8,777 nucleotides of DNA, taken from DATKCJ01 sp035513275. GTDB taxonomy: Bacteria; Verrucomicrobiota; Verrucomicrobiia; Opitutales; Opitutaceae. The first letter of the stretch is position 1. Each line of letters opens with the position of its first letter. The stretch is taken from the NCBI GenBank assembly GCA_035513275.1, contig DATKCJ010000079.1:1-8777 (forward strand), read 5' to 3'. Below are positions 1 through 6,929 of this stretch, in pieces. The position numbers and the translations under genes are program-made. Under the pieces are notes generated by a model, which was not told the DNA's origin, searched no databases, and worked only from the letters and a program-made list of their open reading frames with translations.

Positions 1-205
1 CTGCCGCAGGCTTCGCCTTTCGCTAGCAGGCTCGCCCACGCATACTGGCCGAATCGGATTCACTTTTGTTCAGGCCGACAGGTCCGCTCCGGGTTGCTCC
101 CCACCCCGCCTCGCGGCGACGCAGTTACCCTTCGCTGCTGATGCCCATGCCAGCATCAGGATACGACTTTCACGTTCTGGTTTCATGGATGTGATGACGC
201 ACTAG
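1..205. other. Non-coding left edge with small hairpins
   Basis: I see no convincing gene here on either strand. The stretch is rich in short inverted repeats. The clearest is a 7-bp stem CTGATGC/GCATCAG with an 8-base loop at 138-159, and there is a small CGCC/GGCG hairpin in the CGCCTCGCGGCG block near 109-120. The mix of pyrimidine-rich blocks and small hairpins, followed at once by a strong terminator-like stem, would fit the 3' tail of a structured RNA or of a dispersed non-coding repeat entering from the left. I cannot assign it to a family. It may simply be the trailer of a gene lying outside the window. Confidence 0.35.
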
Positions 206-235
206 CGCGCCTCTCGCCGAGAGGCGCGTCGTTTT
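206..235 (+). terminator. Strong hairpin with short T run, terminator-like
   Basis: A perfect 10-bp GC-rich inverted repeat (CGCGCCTCTC, loop GCC, GAGAGGCGCG) is followed after three bases by TTTT. This has the shape of a rho-independent terminator for transcription entering from the left. The T run is short (four), so termination may be only partial. It lies about 110 bases before the likely dehydrogenase start, separating that gene from whatever is upstream. A role as the closing stem of the structured left-edge element is the alternative. Confidence 0.6.
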
Positions 236-345
236 AGGTGGTGCGATTGCCGCTTCACGATCCCAACGTTGCGCCCACTCGCAAATCGCGCTCCAGCAAG
301 ATTGCCCAACGCTGCACGCAGATTCATCGTTCCAGCCGATACCCC

Positions 346-2460
346 ATGATCAAAGCATTCCCCACACTCGCTGCGCTCCTCGCGGCGATCTCAATCCACG
401 CATCCTCTGGCGACGACTGGCCTGTCTACCTCGGCGACAAGGGTGCGAGCCACTACTCCACGCTCGCGCAGATCACTCCGGAAAATGTCGCACAGCTTGA
501 GGTCGCGTGGACATTCAACGCCGGTGACGCACGCCCCGCCGCCACGCAGATCCAGTGCAACCCGCTCGTCATCGACGGCGTGCTCTACGGCACCACGCCG
601 CAATCGAAACTCTTCGCACTCGACGCCGCCACCGGCCGCGAACTTTGGCGCTTCGAGCCGCTCGCGCCCAACGGAGTCAATCGCGGCCTCGCCACATGGG
701 TCGACGAGCACGGCGCGCGGCGCATACTCTTCGGCAACGGCCAGTGGCTCCACGCAATCGACGCGGTCACGGGAATTCTCATCGAAGGTTTCGGTGACGC
801 AGGCCGTGTGGACCTAGCGATGGGATTCGATCGCGATGTCACCGGCCTCGCGATCCAGGCGAACACGCCCGGCGTCGTTTACCGCGACCTCATCATCATG
901 GGCATGCGCGTCGGCGAAGGGCCCGCGCCTGCGGCGCCCGGCGACATCCGCGCCTACAGCGTGCGCACCGGTGCGCTCGTCTGGCGGTTCCACACGATTC
1001 CGCGCCCGGGCCAGCCCGGCCACGAGACGTGGCCTGCGGATGCGTGGCAGCGTGTCGGCGGGGCCAATGTGTGGGCCGGCATGACAGTCGACGAAGAACG
1101 CGGGCTCGTGTTCTGCCCGGTCGGCTCCGCGGCGTTCGACTTCTGGGGCGGCGATCGCCACGGCGACAATCTCTTCGCCAACTGCCTCCTCGCGCTCAAC
1201 GCCGCGACCGGAGAGCGCGTGTGGCATTTTCAATTCGTGCGGCACGACATCTGGGACCGCGACCCACCTGCTCCACCGGTGCTGCTCACCGTCCGGCGCG
1301 ATGGCAGTGAGATTCCCGCCGTCGCGCAGACAACGAAGTCCGGCCACGTGTTCGTCTTTCATCGCGAAACAGGCGAACCGCTGTTTCCGATCGACGAAAT
1401 CGCCGTGCCGTCATCCGACCTCGCGGGCGAACTCACGGCGCGCACACAGCCGGTGCCCGTGAAGCCCGCGCCGTTTTCGCGCCAGCTATTCACCGCCGAA
1501 GAAATCACCGACCGCACACCCGAGGCACACCGCGCCGTGCTCGAGCGTTTCTCACGCCTCCGCCCGCACGCGCTCTACGCGCCGCCGAGCCGCGAGGGCA
1601 CGATTGTCTTCCCCGGCTTCGACGGCGGCGCTGAATGGGGCGGCGCGGCGGTCGACCCCGAGGGCGTGCTCTACGTCAACGCGAACGAGATGGCCTGGAT
1701 CCTCTCGATGATCGAAACCGGCGGTGCGACCACGCTCGGCCAGCAGGTCTACATGCAGAATTGCATCGGCTGCCATGGAGTCGCGCGTGAGGGCAACAAG
1801 GCCGCGAACATTCCTTCGCTGCTCGATCTGCCGCAGCGGCTCACACGCGAGCAGACGCTCGAAGTCATCACCAAGGGCCGCGGCGTGATGCCGCCGTGGG
1901 GCTTCCTATCGCAAGCTCAGCGCGAAGCGGTGGCCGGTTATCTGCTCGGCGACGAAAGCGACGACGCACGCGGCTCCGGTCAGCCGGAGAAGTGGGTCAC
2001 GTGGATGCCAGACATGCAGCACGCCGCGCCTCCGCCCTACACGCACACGGGCTACAACCGTTTCTTCGATCCCGATGGCTATCCCGCCGTGAAGCCACCG
2101 TGGGGCACGCTCAACGCGATCGATCTGAACACCGGCGAGTATCGCTGGCGCGTGACGCTCGGCGAGTTGCCCGAACTCACCGCGCAAGGCATCCCGCCCA
2201 CAGGCACGGAAAACTACGGCGGCCCCGTGGTGACAGCGAGCGGGCTCATCTTCATCGCGGCGAGCAAGGATGAGAACTTTCGAGCTTTCGACGCGAAGAC
2301 GGGCCGCGAACTCTGGCGCACAAAACTTCCTGCGGGCGGCTACGCGACGCCAGCGACGTATTCCATTGGCGGCCGCCAATATGTCGTCATCGCATGCGGC
2401 GGCGGCAAGATGGGCACGAAAAGTGGCGACGCCTACGTGGCCTTTGCGCTTCCGCAGTGA
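346..2460 (+). CDS. PQQ-dependent dehydrogenase with internal cytochrome c domain (membrane glucose dehydrogenase-like)
   Basis: This is a 704-residue exported quinoprotein. It probably oxidises an aldose or alcohol in the periplasm, with PQQ as cofactor, and passes electrons to its own haem c. An ATG start is chosen because it begins directly with a signal peptide (MIKAFPTLAALLAAISIHA, cleavage near residue 19-21). The frame stays open upstream to a GTG at 238, but the extra 36 residues are basic and unlike an export signal. There is no clear Shine-Dalgarno sequence. The propeller starts at DWPVYLGDKGASHYS. Blade repeats of the type ALDAATGRELWRFEP and FDAKTGRELWRTKLP are visible. HDIWDRD (300-306) matches the active-site region of membrane glucose dehydrogenases. 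A cytochrome c module (about 462-545) has CIGCH at 473-477 and a likely axial Met515 in GVMPPWG. The last blades follow and end in GGGKMGTKSGDAYVAFALP, typical of this family. No membrane helices beyond the signal are seen, so it is probably soluble. The true substrate cannot be read from sequence; glucose is only the nearest family label. Confidence 0.93.
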   Translation: MIKAFPTLAALLAAISIHASSGDDWPVYLGDKGASHYSTLAQITPENVAQLEVAWTFNAGDARPAATQIQCNPLVIDGVLYGTTPQSKLFALDAATGRELWRFEPLAPNGVNRGLATWVDEHGARRILFGNGQWLHAIDAVTGILIEGFGDAGRVDLAMGFDRDVTGLAIQANTPGVVYRDLIIMGMRVGEGPAPAAPGDIRAYSVRTGALVWRFHTIPRPGQPGHETWPADAWQRVGGANVWAGMTVDEERGLVFCPVGSAAFDFWGGDRHGDNLFANCLLALNAATGERVWHFQFVRHDIWDRDPPAPPVLLTVRRDGSEIPAVAQTTKSGHVFVFHRETGEPLFPIDEIAVPSSDLAGELTARTQPVPVKPAPFSRQLFTAEEITDRTPEAHRAVLERFSRLRPHALYAPPSREGTIVFPGFDGGAEWGGAAVDPEGVLYVNANEMAWILSMIETGGATTLGQQVYMQNCIGCHGVAREGNKAANIPSLLDLPQRLTREQTLEVITKGRGVMPPWGFLSQAQREAVAGYLLGDESDDARGSGQPEKWVTWMPDMQHAAPPPYTHTGYNRFFDPDGYPAVKPPWGTLNAIDLNTGEYRWRVTLGELPELTAQGIPPTGTENYGGPVVTASGLIFIAASKDENFRAFDAKTGRELWRTKLPAGGYATPATYSIGGRQYVVIACGGGKMGTKSGDAYVAFALPQ

Positions 2461-2501
2461 TTGAGACTCGCCGGCCACCAACCGCCCTGCCCGCAACTCC
2501 C

Positions 2502-2585
2502 CGGACTGTTTGTCATCTAATAGATGACAAACGACCGCCTGCCGGCTCCAGCCTGTTTGTAACGTAATACGTTACAAACAGTCCG
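2502..2585. repeat. Nested double palindrome: two hairpins inside an outer 12-bp inverted repeat
   Basis: Two near-identical hairpins stand side by side. The first has an 11-bp stem GTTTGTCATCT/AGATGACAAAC (2508-2532). The second has a 13-bp stem CTGTTTGTAACGT/ACGTTACAAACAG (2553-2581). Both have the three-base loop AAT and share the base GTTTGT/ACAAAC, while the stem tips differ yet remain perfectly paired. The outer ends CGGACTGTTTGT (2502-2513) and ACAAACAGTCCG (2574-2585) are also perfect reverse complements, so the whole block can fold either as two hairpins or as one long stem. It lies 41 bases after the dehydrogenase stop. No T run follows, so a simple terminator is unlikely. Candidates are a REP/BIME-like mobile repeat, a pair of operators for a dimeric repressor, or an mRNA 3'-end stabiliser. 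Confidence 0.8.
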
Positions 2586-2607
2586 AGAAGCGCGTTGACC
2601 ATGCTTT

Positions 2608-2766
2608 GGAGTTCCGTCCCGGCACGCGGGACGAGGCCTTTCCGCATTCATTCGTGGGGAGTTCTGCCCTTAGGAGGTCCGACTCACCTCGCGTTCATTC
2701 AGACCGCGTAGACGCGGAACTCCGAACACGGCACTCGCATTCGTGCGCGGATGCTTTCGTTCGGAG
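2608..2766. repeat. Degenerate inverted-repeat cluster, MITE-like
   Basis: Several inverted repeats overlap here. GTCCCG/CGGGAC (2616-2632) forms a small hairpin next to a GGAGTTCCG end at 2608-2616. An imperfect long hairpin runs from GGAGTTCTGCCC (from 2658) to a right arm ending GCGGAACTCC at 2723. An 8-bp perfect pair CTCCGAAC/GTTCGGAG lies at 2720-2727 and 2759-2766. The GGAGTTCCG...CGGAACTCC ends recur in both orientations, as expected of a small non-autonomous element or an expanded intergenic hairpin family that has partly decayed. I see no transposase and no clear target-site duplication. Open frames across it are low-complexity products of the repeats. Confidence 0.55.
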
Positions 2767-2886
2767 CGATGTTGAATGGACCGTCCTTATGACACGCAAC
2801 AGCCCAGCGACTACCGAATCCCGACCCGTTGACCGGTCCGGATGCGCGCGGTTGAATCAAGGTTCTCCAGCCGCACGCCTGTCGGC

Positions 2887-2893
2887 GGGAGGA
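2887..2893 (+). promoter_or_regulatory. Ribosome binding site for the GH2 glycosidase
   Basis: GGGAGGA lies 5 bases before an ATG at 2899. This decides the start of the glycosidase in favour of that ATG over the in-frame ATG at 2842, and it leaves an N-terminus that is a normal signal peptide. Confidence 0.7.
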
Positions 2894-2898
2894 TCACT

Positions 2899-5778
2899 AT
2901 GAGATTCTACCTCGCTCGCTCACACACTCGACTTATTGCTTTCTCCATGTGCCTGCTGGCTGTCGTGTCGACTGCTGTTGAAACCGCTCCCCGCGAGCGG
3001 CTCTTGATGGACTTCGGATGGAAGTTCCACCTCGGCGACGACTGGGGCATCGCACAGAACCTCGCGAAGGCCGGCACAGGCCAGGGCCCGGCAAACATGT
3101 CGTTCAGCGATGCGAGCTGGCGCGCGATCGATCTGCCGCACGACTGGGCGATCGAGCTGCCGTTTGATCGCAAAGCCGATGCGTCGCACGGATTCCGCGC
3201 GGTCGGCGCGACGTTTCCGGAAAACAGCGTCGGCTGGTATCGCCGCACATTCACACTGCCCGCAGCAGACGCCAACCGCAGGATCTGGCTGGAGTTCGAC
3301 GGCGTGTTCCGCGACAGCACCGTGTTCGTCAACGGCTGGTTTGTCGGCCGGCACGAGAGCGGATATCATCCAGTGCGCTACGACATCACGGATGTCGTCG
3401 AGTGCGGCGGCGAGAACGTGATGGCTGTCCGCGTCGACGTCACGCACAGCGAGGGCTGGTTCTACGAGGGCGCCGGCATCTATCGTCACGTCTGGCTGGT
3501 CAAGACAGACCCTGTCGCGATCGCGCCGGATGGCGTGTTCGTTTACAGCAGCTTCAAGGACAATGTCCCCATCGGCCCGGCGACGATCCATCTGGAGACA
3601 ACGCTCGCGAACACGTTGAAAACATCCGCTGATGCGAAGGTGTCGTGGAAGATTCTCGCTCCCGATGGTGCAATTGTCGCGCGCTCAAACATCGGTGCGC
3701 AAGTCGCCGGTGTTGCCGACGCTAAGGTTGAGCAAACAACACAGGTCGAATCGCCCGAACTCTGGTCGCCCGAGACTCCGCGACTCTACAAGCTGATCAC
3801 CGAAGTCGAGAGCGGCGGCAAGGTGATCGACAGGGAGGAAACGGTGTTCGGTATTCGCACGGTCGCGTTTGATGCCGAGAAGGGATTCATCCTCAACGGC
3901 AGTCCCTACGTCATCAAGGGCACCTGCAACCACCAGGATCACGCGGGAGTCGGCGCCGCTCTGCCGGACAGTCTCCAAGATTTTCGGATCGCAACACTGA
4001 AGACGATGGGCTCGAACGCCTATCGCAGCGCTCACAATCCACCGACCAGGGAGCTGCTCGAGGCGTGCGACCGACTCGGCATGCTCGTGATGAGCGAGAA
4101 CCGCCTCGTCGGGAGCGACGCGCAGCGGCTCAAGTTGCTCGAAGAACTTGTCGTCCGCGACCGCAACCATGCGAGCGTCGTCATCTGGTCGCTCGGCAAC
4201 GAGGAGTTCACCGTGCAAGGCACGCCGTCGGGTGCGCGCGTCGCGGCGACGATGCAGGATCTCGTGAAGCGGCTCGACCCGACGCGTCCCGTGACCTGCA
4301 ACGCCGCCGTCGGCAACGAATACGCCGGCATCAACTCGGTGATCGAGGTGCGCGGCTGGAGCTATCGCGTCGGTGTCGAGAACATGGACGCCTACCACGC
4401 GGAGCATCCCGAGCAGCCGAACGTGGGCAGCGAGCAAGGCAGCACCACGAGCACGCGCGGCATCTACACGACCGACCCGAAGCGCGGCTACATGAGCGCC
4501 TACGACGACAACAAGGAAGCGTGGTCGAATCTCGCGAAGGAATGGTGGGGCTTCTTCGCGACGCGCCCGTGGCTCTCCGGCGGATTCATCTGGACCGGCT
4601 TCGATTATCGCGGCGAGCCCACGCCCTACAGTTGGCCGTGCATCAATTCGCACTTCGGCATCTTCGACACATGCGGATTCCCGAAGGATCTCTTCTGGTA
4701 TTACAAAGCGTGGTGGAACCCCGAGCCCGTGCTGCACCTGATGCCGCACTGGACCTGGACCGGCCGCGAAGGCCAGGAGATCGACGTGCGCGCGCTGAGC
4801 AATTGCGACGAAGTTGAACTTTTCCTCAACGGCCGCAGCCTCGGCCGCCAGCCGATGCCGCGAAACTCGGAAGTGAGATGGAGCGTGCCCTACGAGGCCG
4901 GGACGCTCTCGGCAAAGGGATACACGGCCGGGAAACTCGTGGCCGAAAAGGCAGTCGAGACGATCGCCGCGCCTGCCGCCGTGCAACTTGCGCCCGACCG
5001 CGCGAAGATCCGCGCCGACGGCGAGGACGTGTCGGTCATCGCGGTCTCCATCACCGACGATCAAGGTCGCGTGGTGCCAGTCGCGGGGAACAACGTGAAG
5101 TTCGAACTCGCGGGCCCCGGCCGGATCATCGGCGTGGGTAACGGCGATCCAAGCTGCCACGAGCCGGACAAATACTTCTCGGCGCCTTCCATCCGCACGA
5201 TCGCGGTCGGCGGGTGGAAGTGGAAACACGAGGAGAATGTCTACGACACGAACCTGGCCGCGTTGCAGCCGGAGTTCGACCACTCCGCGTGGCAGCCGGC
5301 CGACGTGGACGCGGCGAGCGGCCCGCTGAAGCTGCGCGAGCGCGCGGTGTTCCGCACGCGCTTCACGGTCGCACCGGAGACGCTCGATGCGGTTGGCGTC
5401 GAACTGTGGTTCGGCAAGATCGATGGCGACGCGTCCGTGTATCTGAACGGCAAGCGCCTCGGGCCCGGCGCCGGATCGCAATCGGCATCCGTATTCGACG
5501 TGAAGTCGAAACTCCTTCCCGGCGAGAATACGATTGCCGTCGCCGTGGCGAACTACGGCGAAGCAGCAGGCGTGAACAAAGGCGTCAGCCTGCGCCTCGT
5601 CGGCGAGCCGCCGCCGGTCTCGTGGAGCCGCAGCGTGTTCAACGGCTACGCGCAGATCATCGTCCAGTCCACGAAGGAGCCCGGCACGATCACGCTAACC
5701 GCGCGTGCAGACGGGCTGAAACCGACAACGCTCTCGCTCGAGACCGAGGCGGTCGAGCTGCGAGCGGCGATGCCGTGA
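2899..5778 (+). CDS. Secreted glycoside hydrolase family 2 enzyme, beta-galactosidase-like, with DUF4982 and an inserted jelly-roll domain
   Basis: This 959-residue exported glycosidase is probably a retaining beta-galactosidase or related GH2 enzyme acting on plant or algal saccharides. A signal peptide (LIAFSMCLLAVVSTA, cleavage near residue 26) starts right after a good ribosome binding site. Domains in order: GH2 sugar-binding domain (about 33-205) with DLPHDW at 78-83 and the FVNG/VGRHESGY strand; Ig-like domain (about 210-325); TIM barrel (about 327-610) with NHQDH from 344, the acid/base Glu435 in SLGNEE, and the nucleophile Glu512 in VGSEQGS followed by TRGIY; a DUF4982-type domain (about 614-680) with EVELFLNGRSLGR; and a GH2 C-terminal domain starting near 694 with the usual GVGNGDPSCHEP at 746-756. 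That last domain is interrupted at about 765-905 by a galactose-binding-like segment (FDHSAW, VYLNGKRLG, LLPGENTIAVAVANY) and resumes at FNGYAQIIVQST. Both catalytic residues are present, so it should be active. Exact substrate is unknown; beta-glucuronidase or beta-mannosidase specificity is possible but less likely given the DUF4982 architecture. Confidence 0.93.
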   Translation: MRFYLARSHTRLIAFSMCLLAVVSTAVETAPRERLLMDFGWKFHLGDDWGIAQNLAKAGTGQGPANMSFSDASWRAIDLPHDWAIELPFDRKADASHGFRAVGATFPENSVGWYRRTFTLPAADANRRIWLEFDGVFRDSTVFVNGWFVGRHESGYHPVRYDITDVVECGGENVMAVRVDVTHSEGWFYEGAGIYRHVWLVKTDPVAIAPDGVFVYSSFKDNVPIGPATIHLETTLANTLKTSADAKVSWKILAPDGAIVARSNIGAQVAGVADAKVEQTTQVESPELWSPETPRLYKLITEVESGGKVIDREETVFGIRTVAFDAEKGFILNGSPYVIKGTCNHQDHAGVGAALPDSLQDFRIATLKTMGSNAYRSAHNPPTRELLEACDRLGMLVMSENRLVGSDAQRLKLLEELVVRDRNHASVVIWSLGNEEFTVQGTPSGARVAATMQDLVKRLDPTRPVTCNAAVGNEYAGINSVIEVRGWSYRVGVENMDAYHAEHPEQPNVGSEQGSTTSTRGIYTTDPKRGYMSAYDDNKEAWSNLAKEWWGFFATRPWLSGGFIWTGFDYRGEPTPYSWPCINSHFGIFDTCGFPKDLFWYYKAWWNPEPVLHLMPHWTWTGREGQEIDVRALSNCDEVELFLNGRSLGRQPMPRNSEVRWSVPYEAGTLSAKGYTAGKLVAEKAVETIAAPAAVQLAPDRAKIRADGEDVSVIAVSITDDQGRVVPVAGNNVKFELAGPGRIIGVGNGDPSCHEPDKYFSAPSIRTIAVGGWKWKHEENVYDTNLAALQPEFDHSAWQPADVDAASGPLKLRERAVFRTRFTVAPETLDAVGVELWFGKIDGDASVYLNGKRLGPGAGSQSASVFDVKSKLLPGENTIAVAVANYGEAAGVNKGVSLRLVGEPPPVSWSRSVFNGYAQIIVQSTKEPGTITLTARADGLKPTTLSLETEAVELRAAMP

Positions 5779-5847
5779 AATTCGCAAAGCGACGCCATCA
5801 CGAACATCATCTGCATTTCGGACTCCTCACGGACTGATTGAAATCGA

Positions 5848-5943
5848 GGTAGCCCGCGATCTTCCCTCTTCGCTCTGCGAGCTTCGGAGGACACGCCGAG
5901 CGTGGGTTCTTGACTGACCCGTCCTCGGAGAGGCCGGGCTACC
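5848..5943. repeat. Inverted-repeat element between glycosidase and arsM
   Basis: Perfect 9-bp ends GGTAGCCCG and CGGGCTACC enclose a 96-base block. A second inner pair, GAGGAC (5887-5892) and GTCCTC (5921-5926), allows a branched hairpin. It starts 69 bases after the glycosidase stop. The ends differ from those of the repeat cluster upstream of the glycosidase, so this is a second family. It fits a small non-autonomous mobile repeat or an intergenic hairpin that could also act on the 3' end of the upstream transcript. There is no T run and no visible target duplication. The rest of the gap up to arsM (5944-6065) shows no clear promoter or operator. Confidence 0.55.
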
Positions 5944-6065
5944 CGCCCTCGCGATGCTACGGCGAGGCAAGCCGGCGCTCCCGCGCCACACCCACTCGTT
6001 TGACTCGCGCGGTCTTGTCAGCGATTCTTTGCGTCCTTCGAGGCGACGCCACGTCTTAAAGGGAA

Positions 6066-6929
6066 ATGAACCAGGTATCGCACGACCCGGAAACCCTCAG
6101 GGAAGAAGTTCGCCGTCGCTACGGCTCGATCGCCACGGGAGCGGCAACGCTCGCGGACGATGAACGGAGCGGAGGCTGCTGTCAGTCGCCGGATCCCGCG
6201 GCGGCGACATCGAGTTGCTGCGGCTCCGGTGCGCAGGCGCGCACTCTCGGATACAGCGACGCCGACCTCGCAAACGTGCCCGACGGCGCGAACCTCGGCC
6301 TCGGCTGCGGCAATCCCGTCGCGATGGCATCGCTCGAGCCTGGTCAGATCGTGCTCGACCTCGGCGCCGGCGCGGGCTTCGACGCGTTTATCGCCGCACG
6401 CTCGGTCGGCCCTACGGGCAAAGTCATCGGCGTCGACATGACTCCCGAGATGGTTTCCAAGGCGCGTGCGAACGCCCGAAAGTCCAGCGTGGCCAACATC
6501 GAGTTTCGTCTGGGGGAGATCGAGTCGCTGCCGGTCGCGGATGCATCGGTGGATGTGATCATCTCAAACTGCGTCATCAACCTCTGCCCCGACAAGCGGC
6601 GCGTTTACCGCGAGGCGTTCCGAGTGCTGCGTCCAGGGGGTCGGGTCGCGGTCTCGGATGTCGTCGCACGCGAGGAGTTGCCCGACGAAGTGAAACGCGA
6701 CCTCGCGCTGCACAGCGGCTGTCTTGCCGGTGCCACGCTGCAGAGCGAGTTGTTGGAGATCCTCAAGGAGGCCGGCTTCACGAGCATCGGGATTCGCGCC
6801 AAGGGAAACAGCGACGAGGTCATCACGAGCTGGGAATCCAAGCGCGGCTTCGAGTCGAAGGTGTTCGCCGCAGAAGTCACCGCTTCGAAACCGGCCGCCG
6901 CGTGTTGCGGCCCGGACTGCTGCGAGTGA
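6066..6929 (+). CDS. arsM: Arsenite methyltransferase (SAM-dependent)
   Basis: This 287-residue cytoplasmic enzyme transfers methyl groups from S-adenosylmethionine to trivalent arsenic, giving methylated and finally volatile arsenicals. The match runs through the whole protein: the N-terminal LREEVRRRYGSIA, the family signature LGYSDADLANVPDGANLGLGCGNP, SAM-binding motif I VLDLGAGAGFD (96-106), GVDMTPEMV, and SNCVINL. The three arsenic-binding cysteines typical of bacterial ArsM correspond to Cys81 (GCGNP), Cys169 (SNC) and Cys219 (SGCLAGA). Additional vicinal pairs are present: CC at 38-39, CC at 51-52, and a C-terminal CCGPDCCE. The start ATG gives the normal family length, although the GGGAA in front of it sits too close to be an ideal ribosome binding site. 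The stop overlaps the start of the next gene. No arsR, arsB or acr3 is visible within the window, so control may come from the coupled sigma factor or from outside. Confidence 0.96.
   Translation: MNQVSHDPETLREEVRRRYGSIATGAATLADDERSGGCCQSPDPAAATSSCCGSGAQARTLGYSDADLANVPDGANLGLGCGNPVAMASLEPGQIVLDLGAGAGFDAFIAARSVGPTGKVIGVDMTPEMVSKARANARKSSVANIEFRLGEIESLPVADASVDVIISNCVINLCPDKRRVYREAFRVLRPGGRVAVSDVVAREELPDEVKRDLALHSGCLAGATLQSELLEILKEAGFTSIGIRAKGNSDEVITSWESKRGFESKVFAAEVTASKPAAACCGPDCCE

Noticed and set aside
238..345. In-frame GTG extension of the dehydrogenase by 36 residues
   Set aside because: The extension is basic and not signal-like, whereas the ATG at 346 begins directly with a good signal peptide.
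2502..2585. Reading the double hairpin as a CRISPR fragment or a plain terminator
   Set aside because: There is no repeat-spacer periodicity beyond two units, the units are not identical, and no T run follows either hairpin.
2842..2898. Earlier in-frame ATG start for the glycosidase
   Set aside because: It has no ribosome binding site and would place 19 polar residues before the signal peptide; GGGAGGA supports the ATG at 2899.
2606..2902. Short plus-strand open frame across the intergenic repeats
   Set aside because: It runs through inverted repeats and overlaps the glycosidase start; no domain and no ribosome binding site.
3685..5481. Long minus-strand open frame of 598 codons opposite the glycosidase
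   Set aside because: Its product is Arg/Ala/Asp/Val-rich with no recognisable domain; it mirrors the codon bias of the real GH2 gene on the other strand.
6014..6065. Promoter for arsM (TTGTCA and TCTTAA hexamers)
   Set aside because: TTGTCA has no matching -10 at a suitable distance and TCTTAA is almost at the start codon; too weak to report as a feature.
6215..6925. N-terminal extension of the sigma factor frame through arsM
   Set aside because: The translation is arginine-rich and lies out of frame inside arsM; sigma similarity begins only after the GTG at 6926.
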